A DNA stretch of 64,000 bases, from assembly GCA_963803295.1 (NCBI GenBank), contig CAWDMC010000010.1, positions 434,001-498,000 of the forward strand, given 5' to 3'. This stretch comes from CAWDMC01 sp963803295. Its GTDB lineage: Bacteria > Acidobacteriota > Terriglobia > UBA7540. The notes below the pieces were generated by a model. It saw only the letters and a list, made by a program, of their open reading frames with translations, was not told the origin of the DNA and searched no databases. This document shows positions 8,222 through 17,886 of this stretch, in pieces (position 1 is the stretch's first letter; every line of letters starts with the position of its first letter). Made by a program: the position numbers and the translations under genes.

Positions 8222-9499
8222 ATGGCCGATTCCGAATACGGTATCCAAAAGAACGCCCTTGCGAACGGTCTTATCGTTGTTACCGAGAGAATGCCTTCGG
8301 TGCGCTCGATATCGGTAGGTATTTGGCTACGGACCGGATCGCGGCAGGAAAGCGCGGCTGAGAACGGAATCAGTCATTTTCTCGAGCACATGGTGTTTAA
8401 GGGTACCCGTACGCGTTCTGCCGAGGAGATCGCCCGTTCTGCCGATGCGATCGGCGGCCATCTTGATGCTTTCACCGCTAAGGAGTACACAAGCTTCTCG
8501 ATTAAGGTCCTGGATGAGCACCTGCCGCGTGCCTTCGATGTTCTGTCTGACCTGGTGAAGAATCCTTTGCTGCGTCCCGATCACATCGCGAGGGAATCGC
8601 AAGTGATTCGAGAAGAAATCAAGATGGTGGAGGATACACCGGACGACTTGGTACACGAGGTCTTTACTGAAAACTTCTGGCGCGGACACGCTCTCGGCAG
8701 GCCGATTCTGGGAACACGGGCCACAGTGAGCACGTTTGATCGGCGCCGGCTGGTACGTTACTTTCGCCGTCACTATGCGCCGAACAACATGTTGATAACG
8801 GCGGCGGGCAACCTCGAGCATCGCCGCATTGTCGATCTGGCGGAGCAGGCATTCGGCGATGTTCCGGCCGGCCCCGAGCTCGGGCAGGGCCCGGTGCCGG
8901 TGCCATATCCTAGAATCAGCCACCGCCATAAGAAGAACCTCGAGCAGGTCCACGTGCTGCTGGGCACACCTGCCTATGCCCAGAACCATGACAGCCGTTA
9001 CCCAGCCTATGTGCTCAACACGATTCTTGGCGGAGGCATGAGTTCGCGTCTTTTCCAGAACATTCGCGAGGAGCGCGGTCTGGCTTATGCTGTGTTTTCC
9101 GGCTTGAGCACGTTCAAAGACGTCGGCATTCTCAGTATTTACGCAGGCACCGGCACCGATAAGGCCCGAACGGTGGTGCAACTGGTGATCGAGGAGCTCC
9201 GACGGCTGAAGGGAGAGTTGCCTCCCGCTGAGGAAGTGCAACGTGCGAAGGACTTCTTGAAGGGCAGCATGCTACTTGGTCTTGAGTCCACGGGCAGCCG
9301 GATGTCCAACCTGGCTCGCCAGGAAATGTACTTCGGGCGGCAGGTCTCCCTTGATGAGATCGCCAGCCGCGTGGACGCCGTCACCGCCGAGGCCGTGCAG
9401 CAAGTGGCGAAAGAACTGTTCAGCACCGAACGAATCGCCCTCACCATTCTGGGTCCGCTCAACGGCGTAAGAATCCGCCGTCGCGACTTGGAATGCTGA
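8222..9499 (+). CDS. M16-family zinc peptidase (YmxG/PqqL-like)
   Basis: The 425-residue protein is a one-domain-pair M16 metallopeptidase of the mitochondrial-processing-peptidase-like group. The inverted zinc motif HFLEHMVFKGT gives His52, Glu55 and His56, with the third ligand expected in the ESQVIREEIKMVEDTPDD segment about 75 residues later. The second half holds the R-Y type motif GGGMSSRLFQNIREERGLAYAV. A GGAGAAG sequence sits just before the ATG. No signal peptide is seen, so it is probably cytoplasmic. The substrate is unknown. Confidence 0.93.
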   Translation: MADSEYGIQKNALANGLIVVTERMPSVRSISVGIWLRTGSRQESAAENGISHFLEHMVFKGTRTRSAEEIARSADAIGGHLDAFTAKEYTSFSIKVLDEHLPRAFDVLSDLVKNPLLRPDHIARESQVIREEIKMVEDTPDDLVHEVFTENFWRGHALGRPILGTRATVSTFDRRRLVRYFRRHYAPNNMLITAAGNLEHRRIVDLAEQAFGDVPAGPELGQGPVPVPYPRISHRHKKNLEQVHVLLGTPAYAQNHDSRYPAYVLNTILGGGMSSRLFQNIREERGLAYAVFSGLSTFKDVGILSIYAGTGTDKARTVVQLVIEELRRLKGELPPAEEVQRAKDFLKGSMLLGLESTGSRMSNLARQEMYFGRQVSLDEIASRVDAVTAEAVQQVAKELFSTERIALTILGPLNGVRIRRRDLEC

Positions 9500-9676
9500 T
9501 TCCCGTCACCAGCTTTCCTCCGTTAAGCCATCTGAGAATTCGAACTTAAGGTGAACCATCAAGCCATCCAAAAGGTAATCGAGAGTACCTGCGTCTTCCC
9601 GCCTCGGCTCGTAGAAAGCTCCTAATTTGTCCCATTCGGTAGCCAATTTCGAAGGGATTCGCTCGGAATTTTAGAC

Positions 9677-9705
9677 TTGACATGTCAAAACAGATGTTTC
9701 ATATT
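9677..9705 (+). promoter_or_regulatory. sigma-70-type promoter overlapping a perfect palindrome
   Basis: TTGACA (9677-9682), 17 bases, then CATATT (9700-9705) form a good -35/-10 pair. The -35 is part of the perfect 12-bp palindrome TTGACATGTCAA (9677-9688). The TetR-family gene begins about 80 bases downstream, so this is a plausible autoregulatory operator. That role is inferred from position only. Confidence 0.6.
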
Positions 9706-9787
9706 AATGTTCCATACGGCAGTTCCAATCGCTCAATTCGAACTGACGTTTAAAACTGAGGACTTTTTACGGCCCCGCAGGTGACTT

Positions 9788-10507
9788 ATGGCTATGGATG
9801 GCGGATCACCAGACCAGGAAACTCGACAGCGCCTGCTCGACGTCGCCATCCGGCTCTTTTCTGAGCGCGGCTTTAAGAACGTTACTGTCCGCGATATCTG
9901 CGTGGAGGCGGATGCCAATCTCGCGGCGGTGAATTACTACTTTCGCGACAAGCTGGGACTCTACAAAGAAGTAGTCACGATGGTTGCCGACGTCATGGAC
10001 AAGACCAAACAGGAAGCAATGGGACGTGCGGAGGGGTCGCCGGAGGAGCGCCTGCGGACCTACATCCGAGGATTCCTTCACCGTCTCTTGGGGTGTGAGG
10101 AGCGTAACTGGGCCGAGATGTTGATGCAGAATGAGTTCAAGAACCCTACTCCGGCTTTCGATTTGATCGTCCACAAGGGCATCATCCCCCACGCCATGCG
10201 CCTGTGTGGGTTGATGGGTGAGCTCATGGACCTGCCGTCGTCGGACGTGCGAGTGCAATTCTGCGCCTCGATGATCCAGGGCCAGTGCCTGTTTTTCAGA
10301 ACGGCGATGCCGGTGACTGCCCGGATCAACCCGGGTTTCAAATACACAACTGAGGCGATCGACGAGCTCGCTACGCGGATCGCTGACTTCTCGCTGGCTG
10401 GGATCACTGCTATCGGGCGCGAACCCGGTCCGCAACCAGGGCTCGAATGGGGACATGCTGCCGGTGCTGGAGACGGCGCAGGTCCCAGGAAGGAGAAAGA
10501 CGCATGA
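9788..10507 (+). CDS. TetR-family transcriptional regulator (CerR-like)
   Basis: The 239-residue protein has an N-terminal TetR helix-turn-helix: TRQRLLDVAIRLFSERGFKN, then TVRDICVEADANLAAVNYYF and RDKLGLYKEV. The C-terminal ligand domain (WAEMLMQNEFKNPTPAFDLI, MIQGQCLFFRTAMP) resembles the CerR/DUF1956 group, whose members often control efflux or stress genes. Its stop overlaps the start of the ECF sigma gene by ATGA, so the two are one transcript. An alternative ATG lies two codons in. The palindrome TTGACATGTCAA upstream is a candidate operator. Confidence 0.9.
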   Translation: MAMDGGSPDQETRQRLLDVAIRLFSERGFKNVTVRDICVEADANLAAVNYYFRDKLGLYKEVVTMVADVMDKTKQEAMGRAEGSPEERLRTYIRGFLHRLLGCEERNWAEMLMQNEFKNPTPAFDLIVHKGIIPHAMRLCGLMGELMDLPSSDVRVQFCASMIQGQCLFFRTAMPVTARINPGFKYTTEAIDELATRIADFSLAGITAIGREPGPQPGLEWGHAAGAGDGAGPRKEKDA

Positions 10508-11088
10508 GCACCATGGCTTTTGACTTGGCCAGTTTAGAGCATCAGAGACTGGCGGATCTTTACCGCGAACACCACCCGCGTGTTTTGGGACTGTGCCGGT
10601 ATCTGCTGGGATCGCCCGAGGAGGCTGAAGACGCCGCGAGCGAAGTGTTCCTGCGGCTGCCGCAGGCCATGCGAACCTACGATCCCTCGAAGCCGTTTTC
10701 CCGCTGGCTCTCCAGTGTTACCAGCCACTATTGTGTGGATCTGCTGCGGCGGCGCCAATCAGAATCGCGAGTGCTTGCCCCGGAGAATCCGGAAGCCCCG
10801 GAAGCTGCAGCCGTAGGTGCAACACCGCTCGAGGAGTTACTCTCGACCGAGGAGCAGGAGAGCGTACGCGAGGCTATTGCCGCCCTGCCGGAGAACTATC
10901 GTCTGCCGCTGGTCATGCGCTATTACAACGATCTGGATTACAGCGAAATTTCGCAGACGCTCGGTTTAACGCGGGGACACGTCGCCACCCTGATCTTCCG
11001 CGCCAAAGTTGAATTGCGCCACCTGCTCCGGAAGGATCCTGCCGCTCGGAGCTGGCCCGCGATCAGTTTCCAGGCCTCGGCGGGTTAG
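10504..11088 (+). CDS. ECF-type RNA polymerase sigma factor
   Basis: The 194-residue protein has sigma region 2 (LYREHHPRVLGLCRYLLGS, EAEDAASEVFLRLPQAM, FSRWLSSVTSHYCVDLLRRR) and region 4 (ALPENYRLPLVMRYYNDLDY, SEISQTLGLTRGHVATLIFR). It therefore directs RNA polymerase to a special promoter set. The ATG at 10504 overlaps the TetR stop codon and is preceded by AGGAGA; an earlier in-frame start would run inside the TetR gene. No anti-sigma gene follows, so control may come from the TetR regulator. Targets are unknown. Confidence 0.9.
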   Translation: MSTMAFDLASLEHQRLADLYREHHPRVLGLCRYLLGSPEEAEDAASEVFLRLPQAMRTYDPSKPFSRWLSSVTSHYCVDLLRRRQSESRVLAPENPEAPEAAAVGATPLEELLSTEEQESVREAIAALPENYRLPLVMRYYNDLDYSEISQTLGLTRGHVATLIFRAKVELRHLLRKDPAARSWPAISFQASAG

Positions 11089-11353
11089 CGCGCCACAACC
11101 GAGCTTGATCGAAACAACTATCAGCCACACAACCAGCCCTCACCGCGAACGAGACGGTCGCCGGAGATTCGCGTCAGATTCTCCCGCCGGCCGTCTCGAC
11201 AGCCAAACCCGATTTAGCGCTCCAACCATCTAAACGTCGTCAGGGAAAATGCAGCCGAGACATGGACGTGGACACGTTCACGCGTCTTGGCGTGCCTTCA
11301 TCGGTGACGGTCTTCCGATCGTCACGACATTTCGCCGACGAGGAGATCACCTT

Positions 11354-11956
11354 ATGCCAAACAAGAGGCAGGCTACGGCTTCAACCAATGGTGGCAATGA
11401 GCGCGCCCAACCATTGCTTCACCAGCGCGCCCACGAGATCCAGGCTTACGGCAGGATCACCAAGCTGCCCATCGCGCTCGACGAGAAGGTCTGCGCCAAA
11501 ATGGTCGAGTTGCTTAACCAGGTTTTGGTGGACACGATGAGTCTGCGTGACCTCTACAAAAAGCACCACTGGCAGGTTGCCGGGCCCACTTTCTATCAAC
11601 TGCATCTGCTCTTTGACAAGCATCACGGCGAGCAGTCGGAGTTGGTGGACAGCCTTGCTGAGCGCATTCAGTTGCTGGGGGGTATTTCGCTCGCCATGGC
11701 TCCGGATGTCGCCGAAACGACCTCGATTCCTCGTCCTCCGCGAGGACGGGAAGAAGTGCCGGTGCAGATCTCGCGATTGCTCGAAGCGCACGAAATCATT
11801 CTGCAGGAGGCGCGTTCGATCGCCCGGCAGGCGGAAGAAGCCGATGACGCTGGCACGAATGACCTGCTGGTCAGCGATGTGATCCGCACCAACGAGCTCC
11901 AAGTGTGGTTTCTGGCCGAGCACTTGGTGAACGTCCCAACCGCAAAGGCCGAATAA
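11354..11956 (+). CDS. Dps/ferritin-like DNA-protection protein
   Basis: The 200-residue protein fits the Dps family, which forms dodecamers that oxidise and store iron and protect DNA. Family segments are visible: KMVELLNQVLVDTMSLRDLY, KKHHWQVAGPTFYQLHLLFD with the ferroxidase His and Asp, and HHGEQSELVDSLAERIQLLGG. The C-terminal VIRTNELQVWFLAEHLV helix also fits. The N-terminal ~30 residues are polar and may bind DNA. The start at 11354 has GAGGAG about 8 bases upstream. A hairpin terminator follows the stop codon. Confidence 0.92.
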   Translation: MPNKRQATASTNGGNERAQPLLHQRAHEIQAYGRITKLPIALDEKVCAKMVELLNQVLVDTMSLRDLYKKHHWQVAGPTFYQLHLLFDKHHGEQSELVDSLAERIQLLGGISLAMAPDVAETTSIPRPPRGREEVPVQISRLLEAHEIILQEARSIARQAEEADDAGTNDLLVSDVIRTNELQVWFLAEHLVNVPTAKAE

Positions 11957-11976
11957 CCAACAGCCTTGCCCTCAAC

Positions 11977-12013
11977 GACGGCGGCGGGGTTTCGTACTCC
12001 GCCGTCCCCCTTT
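11977..12013 (+). terminator. hairpin terminator after dps
   Basis: GACGGCGG (11977-11984) pairs with CCGCCGTC (11999-12006) around a 14-base loop and is followed by CCCCTTT. It sits 20 bases after the dps stop codon. Confidence 0.6.
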
Positions 12014-12083
12014 GCCTTACCCGCAGCGCTCGTGCGACTGTGACTCCAGCCCTGCGGGGTCCGCCTCTCTCGATACGACCTGT

Positions 12084-13515
12084 CAAGCAATTTAAAAATG
12101 TTACTTTCGGGTGATTCGTCCTGCAACGCGAAATGTTACCCGTTGTCGTCGTGGTTTTTCCTTGCTTCTTGTATTGGCAGATGTCATGGTTCTTGTCTTT
12201 TTCTCAGCGCGCCTTGTGCGCGCGCTTGTGATTTTGTTTTTCTCTGAAGGTGCCGCGAGTTTCTGAGAAACAGCCGAGACCGCAGGCTTCTCTGCCACCA
12301 CGCTGGTGCTCCGTTGGAAAATCCGTTCCCGCTTGCTCTGAATCGTCTGGGAGAGTTGAAAGGGGTCGAGCGTCTGGCGTAGCCGGCGAAGTTCGGCCAC
12401 CCGTTCTGGGTCCACCCCTGACGAGGCCGCCACTCGCTGAAAAGGGGTCTGGGGTGCTTCGTAGTGCCGCCGCAAGCGCGAGCCGATCCGCTCCTTGCGG
12501 CTCAGTTTCACCGAGGGCAGGAAGAGGTTCTGAAACAATCGCAGCTCACCCCGGTAAAGCTCGTCCATGGCGGCCCGTGCCGCTTCCGTCTCGTAACGCA
12601 CGTAGCCCAGCAAGCGCCGTACATGCGTCCAGTTCTTCTGCTCGATGTGGGCGTTGTCGTCTTTCTTATAGGGCCGCCCACGGGTGAATTGAATGTCGTG
12701 GGCCTGGCAGTAAGCCCAGAGGTGCGCATTGATGAACTCAGCCGTTGTCGGAATCGATGCCCCGCAAGGGAAAAGGCAAAGCCTGGCGGACCGCTTCCAG
12801 AGCGGCTCGCACGCCTTCCTGGCTCTTGCCCAGCACCGCTCGGCTTTCCGTCCAGCCCGTGTGAATGTCAGTCACGTTCAGCGAGTAGCAGTAGTCGCCC
12901 GCCGCCGAATTGCCCGAGTGGGAGACCAGATCGATTTCCGTGAACCCCGGCCTCTTCACGTCCCACTGATCCGTCTTCACGGGGATGTGGTGCTTCAATA
13001 AGCTCCCCGGCTTGGTGCGGCCATAAATCCTTTGCCGCAGCTTCCGCTTCTCCGAACCCAGCCGGTAGTCGATGGAGCGGGGGCTGATCTGAAGCAGCTG
13101 CTTTTCCAACTCCGGCGTCAGCCGGAAGCGGCGGCGAATCCAAGGCATCCACTCCGGCAGCAGGGCTTTCAGCCGTACTGACCAGGGATAATCGGCCGCC
13201 TCCCAGACCGCCTTCAAGATCGAGACCAGCCGTGGGCCATAGGTCACCCCCCGGCGCCGTCGTTGGGAAACCGGCCGGGCGGCAGGCGGCGAACCATTCA
13301 GCAAACGAATCGCGTGCTTGCGATGATAACGGCAGTTGGCGCAAAACTCGTCCAGGATGCGCTGCCTTTCCGCCCGACTAGCTCGTTGGTAACGAGGATA
13401 AACTTGTTGCCAATATTCTCTTCTCGAAAGTCGACTCATGAGGTTACCCGTATCCATGACGGGTAACATTCTCAAATTGCGCGACGATAGCCCACTGGTA
13501 ACATTTTAGCTTGCG
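12084..13515 (-). mobile_element. insertion sequence with rve-type transposase
   Basis: The element is about 1.4 kb. Its left end (near 12084-12108) contains CAAGC, TAAAAATGTTAC and, further in, AATGTTACCCG. The right end reverse-complemented (near 13515-13455) contains CAAGCTAAAATGTTAC and AATGTTACCCG in the same order. These imperfect terminal inverted repeats each hold two ATGTTAC boxes, probably transposase-binding sites. I could not identify a target duplication. It sits between dps and rpiA. The family was not assigned. Confidence 0.78.
12101..13439 (-). pseudogene. DDE (rve core) transposase, frameshifted
   Basis: The first part (from an ATG at 13439) carries an N-terminal region MSRLSRREYWQQVYPRYQRA and the start of an integrase core, with Asp in TEIDLVSHSG and in GIDSDNG. 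A TGA at 12738-12740 then ends the frame. In the shifted frame the DNA continues EFINAHLWAYCQAHDIQFTR and KKDDNAHIEQKNW, which supplies the catalytic Glu, followed by a basic C-terminal tail ending near 12101. Joining the frames gives a complete D-D-E transposase. The break is a one- or two-base indel at about 12741, right after the second catalytic Asp. No typical slippery site for programmed frameshifting is seen there. Confidence 0.85.
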
Positions 13516-13612
13516 CGATACGTCCGATTGACGATCGGTTTGCTCCCGCTTATTGTTATTGTGCACATGTGGTGTCACTATCATGGCCACGAATAGGTGC
13601 GGGGCATCGACG

Positions 13613-14308
13613 ATGGCAACTTCAGCGCTCAGTCAGGATGAGGAGAAGAAAGCAGCAGCCCGTCGTGCTGTAGAATTTGTCCGCGACGGCCAGGTCGTGG
13701 GGCTCGGCTCAGGATCCACTGCGAGCTTCGCCATCAGCTTTCTCGCCGAGCGGGTGAAATCCGGCCTTGAGATCGTAGGTATCCCCACCTCGGTTCGATC
13801 AGCCTCGCTGGCCTCTGAACTGGGCATTCGGCTTACTACATTTGACGAGCATCCCGAAATCGACGTGACGATTGATGGAGCCGACGAAGTCAATCCGGCG
13901 CTTCATCTGATCAAAGGCGGCGGTGGAGCGCTGCTGCGCGAGAAGATTGTAGCCTCCGCCTCACGTCAGGTGATCATCGTAACGGACTCCACCAAGCTTG
14001 TGCCGGTGTTGGGAGCGTTCCCGTTGCCGGTTGAAGTTATCAATTTCGCTCAGGCTGTGGTGGCCCGGAGGATCGCCGCACTGGGTGCGGAGATCACTGT
14101 ACGCCAAGGTCCCGATGCTAAGCCTTATCTGACCGACGAAGGTCACCACATCCTCGACTGTCATTTCGGGACCATTCCGGATCCCGTCGCGCTTGCCCGC
14201 AAGCTGGATGAAATCCCAGGCGTAGTCGAGCATGGGCTGTTTATCGATTTGGCGTCCGTGGTCCTGGTAGCCACGGGCTCTGAAGTACGCGAGACTCGCC
14301 GTCCCTAG
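13613..14308 (+). CDS. rpiA: ribose-5-phosphate isomerase A
   Basis: RpiA interconverts ribose-5-phosphate and ribulose-5-phosphate in the pentose phosphate pathway. The 231-residue protein has the family motifs GLGSGSTASFAI, IDVTIDGADEVN and LIKGGGGALLREKI, and ends with the usual HGLFIDLASVVLVAT segment. In-frame starts also exist at 13553 (TTG) and 13583 (ATG). The ATG at 13613 gives the normal length and begins just before the conserved KKAAARRAVEFV helix, but its ribosome binding site is weak (GGGG). It follows the insertion sequence by about 100 bases. Confidence 0.94.
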   Translation: MATSALSQDEEKKAAARRAVEFVRDGQVVGLGSGSTASFAISFLAERVKSGLEIVGIPTSVRSASLASELGIRLTTFDEHPEIDVTIDGADEVNPALHLIKGGGGALLREKIVASASRQVIIVTDSTKLVPVLGAFPLPVEVINFAQAVVARRIAALGAEITVRQGPDAKPYLTDEGHHILDCHFGTIPDPVALARKLDEIPGVVEHGLFIDLASVVLVATGSEVRETRRP

Positions 14309-14401
14309 ACCGGGCCGCCCGCTGCGCCGGGGCAAGAGTCCGGAATCGTTGAACGGTAAGACCCAATCGGCCGATCGCTTGGCCACGCCGGAGGACGTTC
14401 C

Positions 14402-17150
14402 ATGCCAACTTCAAATGGCCGCAATGGCTCCGACCGCAAAGGCAAGAACGGAAGGTCCAGCCAAAAGCGCGACCGCCGCGACTTCCTCAAAACGGCAGCA
14501 GCCGGGGCGGGAGCCCTAGCCCTGCCCGGGAGCGGCACCGAGACGACTACAAAAGCCAAGTCGCGCCGGGAGAGTGCTTCGAAATCAGCTGCAATCGAGT
14601 ATCCCCGCGTTTTCCGGGACAGCCAGCTCGCTATGATCGCGTTTCCGCTGGGAGGCGTCGGCGCAGGCAGCCTCTCGCTCGGTGGGCGTGGCCAACTGCG
14701 TGAGTGGTGGATTTTCAATCGCCCCGATTTGGGCCGATCGCCCGACTACGCTTTCCCGTCCGTGTGGGTGCAGTCTGGGAACCACAAACCTGCGGCACGG
14801 ATTCTGGAAGCGCGGATTCAGCCCCCCTACGAAGGCCAGTCCGGATTGGGATCGGCCAATCTGCCGGGCCTGCCGCGCCTCGAATCCTGCACGTTCACCG
14901 GTGAGTTTCCTTTTGCACGAATCGATTTCCATGACTCTGTCATTCCGGTACGCATTTCGCTTGAGGCATTTTCGCCCTTTGTTCCGCACGACGCCGACGA
15001 TTCCGGGCTGCCGGTTGCGGTGCTGCGGTACAGGGTGACGAACCCCACAGCCACGAAAGCCAAGGTTTCGATCGCGTTCTCGATTGACAATCCTGTGGGT
15101 GAAGGCAACGGCGCCTCGAGCCGCGCCAATGAGTATCGCGAGGGCGAGGGCATAAAGGGCATCGTTATGACGAATCCCTTCCTTGCCGGAAAAGATCCAT
15201 TGGCAGGCACCTTTGCGCTTTCCGTGCTGGGCGCGGGCGAGGGCAAGCTCAGCTACTGGCGGGGATGGCCAAGAGACCGCTGGTGGCAACCGGCACTCGA
15301 CTTTTGGGACCGCTTCTCCCGCGACGGCGATTTGGGTCCTGAGGCCGCGCAGCGCGGCACGGTGGGCTCACTCTGCCTTGGGCGTGAGATCCCCGCGGGC
15401 GGCAAAGCCGAATATACCTTTTTGCTCAGTTGGCATTTCCCCAATCGGACCCCCAAACGCTGCGGCTGGGACGCGCCTAAGGGCTGCGAAGACGACGTGG
15501 TCGGCAACTATTACAGCACCCGCTTCCACGATGCGTGGGAGGCTGCCGAGTATGCCGCTAGCCACCTGCCCGGACTCGAATCACGCACCCGTCAGTTCGC
15601 AGCCGCAATCCGCGACACTACTGTGCCGGCCGCGGCGAAGGATGCAGCCACCGCCAACCTTTCGGCGTTGGTTGCGCCCACTTCCTTCCGCACTGCTGAC
15701 GGGCACTTTCACGGATTCGAAGGTTGCAATGAACACGCGGGTTGTTGCTTCGGAAGCTGTACGCATGTGTGGAATTACGAAGCGGCGGTGGCCAACCTGT
15801 TCCCGGCGCTCTCACGTTCTCTGCGGGAGCGGCAATTCGGCTTCTCCACTGACGAGCAGGGCCGGATGGATTTTCGCGAGCTACTGCCTTTCGGCCTGGA
15901 GCACTGGGGCTTTGCCGCCGCTGATGGGCAGATGGGCACACTGATCAAGCTCTATTATGACTGGCGCCAGTCCGGCGATACGGAGTGGCTTCGGAAGCTC
16001 TGGCCCACTGCCAAACGCGCTCTCGAGTTTGCCTGGACTCTCTGGCGGCTGGGACGCTAACAAAGACGGCGTAATGGAAGGCGTCCAGCACAACACCTAC
16101 GACGTCGAGTTCATCGGACCGAACCCATTGTGCGGGATCTGGTATCTGGGCGCTCTGCGCGCTGGCGAGGAGATGGCGCGCGCGGTAGGCGACAACGCGG
16201 CCGCCACGGAGTATCGTCGCCTGTTCGAGTCGGGCAGTAAATGGATCGACGACAATCTCTTCAACGGCGAATACTACATCCAGAAAATCGGAACGATTCC
16301 GGCAGGACAGGTTGCCAAAGGCCTGATTGTCGGCATGGGCGGAGATACTGAGCACCCGACGTTCCAGCTCGGTGACGGCTGTCTTTTGGATCAGCTTTTG
16401 GGGCAGCAAATTGCGGGATTGGCGGGGCTGGGCCTGCTGCTCGATCGCGGACACGTCGAGAGAACGCTACGTTCGATTCTGAAATACAACTATAAGTCCA
16501 ACCTTGCCGAACACGAGACCGTGCAGCGGACTTACGCACTGAACGATGAGGCGGGTCTCGTGGTGTGCGCCTACGCGCCGGGCAAACGTCCGCCTGTTCC
16601 CTTTCCTTACTTCGGCGAGGTCTGGACGGGAGAGGAGTATTCCACCGCCGCCCTCATGATCGAGATGGGGATGACGAAAGAAGGCGTCGAGGTCGTCGAG
16701 AATGTCCGGCGCCGTTACGATGGGGAGCGTCGTAATCCCTGGAACGAACCCGAGTGTGGCTACTACTATGCCCGCCCGATGGCGAGCTGGTCGCCGTTTC
16801 TGACGCTGAGCGGGTTCCGCTATCACGGCGGAGAGAAGGATGCAACTTTTCTGCCGCCAGGAGATCCCCAGCATTTCTCTTCATTCTGGTCGACCGGAAC
16901 TGCATGGGGAATGTTTGCGCGTGAGCCAATTGCGTCCGGGGTGCGCCTTACCTTGACCGTGAGCCATGGGAACCTTGCCTGCCGCTCAGTGACGTTAGCT
17001 GCTTCCAAGGGCGCGGGTCGAGTGTCTTCGGCCAAGCTGGGCGATCGTGCGGTCAAGCATGAAGTCCGGCTTGAGGAGAACCGAGCCAGGTTTACCTTTG
17101 CAGAGGAGTTGGCGCTGCGAGAAGGAGACAAGCTGATCTTGACGGTCTAG
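14402..17150 (+). pseudogene. Tat-exported GH116 glycosidase (GBA2-like), frameshifted
   Basis: The gene encodes a ~915-residue protein resembling non-lysosomal glucosylceramidase, glycoside hydrolase family 116. It opens with a twin-arginine signal, RRDFLKTAAAGAGALAL, so it should be exported folded. Family segments include AFPLGGVGAGSLSLGGRGQL, CTHVWNYEAAVANLFP (with the likely nucleophile Glu), GGWDANKDGVMEGVQHNTYD (with the likely acid/base Asp) and FGEVWTGEEYSTAALMIEMG. The first frame stops at 16060; the second takes over around 16030-16045 and runs to 17150. A one-base insertion or two-base deletion within GACTCTCTGGCGG explains this. The two halves are otherwise intact, so it may be a sequence error. 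Confidence 0.85.
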
Positions 17151-17271
17151 CGCAGCAGTTGCTGTCTTGTTTGCTTGTAACAAATACAGAACATCTACGG
17201 ACCGCTTGCCACATAAGTAGACGAACGCCCGGCACGCCTCCGCTCCCGCTGAAAGCTGAAGCAGCGACGCC

Positions 17272-17610
17272 CTAAATGCCAGCACGGGTCGGGAGCCAAA
17301 CCCGACCCGCGGATCTTTTTATATGACGAGGAATTCTTGAATCTGGCTCTCGGGAGATGCGTCCGCTTAGGTGGTGGCGGCAGGCGGCAGCGGCAGGAAC
17401 TACCTCGACGGTCTTAGTGCGTCGGCGGGTAGAGGCGCGCTTCTTCTTGGGCGCTTCGCCCTCGGCGGCTTCAAACGTGGCGATTGAAGTCACAAACTTC
17501 TTGATGCCCGCTGTGTCAAAATCGACCGTGGTGCGTTCTTCATCGCGTTCCACAATGGTACCGTTGCCATACTTCGAGTGATGAACATATTGACCATTCT
17601 TAAAATTCAT
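17272..17610 (-). CDS. small Tudor-like (UvrD-tail/CarD-like) protein, C-terminus doubtful
   Basis: The protein starts MNFKNGQYVHHSKYGNGTIV and continues ERDEERTTVDFDTAGIKKFV, a small beta-barrel like the Tudor-type tail of UvrD/PcrA or CarD, which bind RNA polymerase. A Lys/Arg-rich stretch KKKRASTRRRTK follows. In the frame given the protein runs to 17272, through the GH116 terminator hairpin. In the next frame it would end VVPAAAATT at a TAA at 17367-17369. The GC-rich run there makes a one-base error likely, so the true end may be 17367. The ATG at 17610 follows AAGGA. Confidence 0.65.
   Translation of the reverse strand: MNFKNGQYVHHSKYGNGTIVERDEERTTVDFDTAGIKKFVTSIATFEAAEGEAPKKKRASTRRRTKTVEVVPAAAACRHHLSGRISREPDSRIPRHIKRSAGRVWLPTRAGI
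17286..17320 (+). terminator. rho-independent terminator after the GH116 gene
   Basis: GGGTCGGG (17286-17293) pairs perfectly with CCCGACCC (17301-17308) over a 7-base loop, followed by GCGGATCTTTTT on the plus strand. Confidence 0.75.
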
Positions 17611-17852
17611 AGTCCTTATTCTCCATTTCTTAAAATCGACAGCTTGGTTGAGCTTGGTCGATAGAGCACTTGCGCCCACTCGCCTCCTGGCCCGCCTAAT
17701 CACCGCCCTCACGAAAAGTACGAACCAAGCCAGGGAAATCATCCGAAGCGTATCGAGAAGGGCGTCCATAGGGCACGGCTTAAGTGAGCTTCCCTGCGGT
17801 TTCAAAGATCGTTATCCCGGTTGGCCCTTCGCCTGGACCCGGGAAGGGTTAA

Positions 17853-17875
17853 GGGGCGGCCTACGAGGCCGCCCC
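17853..17875 (-). terminator. hairpin after the cold-shock gene
   Basis: GGGGCGGCC and GGCCGCCCC form a perfect 9-bp stem over a 5-base loop (17853-17875), 12 bases past the cold-shock stop codon. On the minus strand TTAACCCTT follows, so the T tract is weak. Confidence 0.65.
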
Positions 17876-17886
17876 GGAAGTCCAAA

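Noticed and set aside
8327..9241. 304-codon open frame antisense to the M16 peptidase
   Set aside because: It has no ribosome binding site or family features, and the plus-strand gene is clear.
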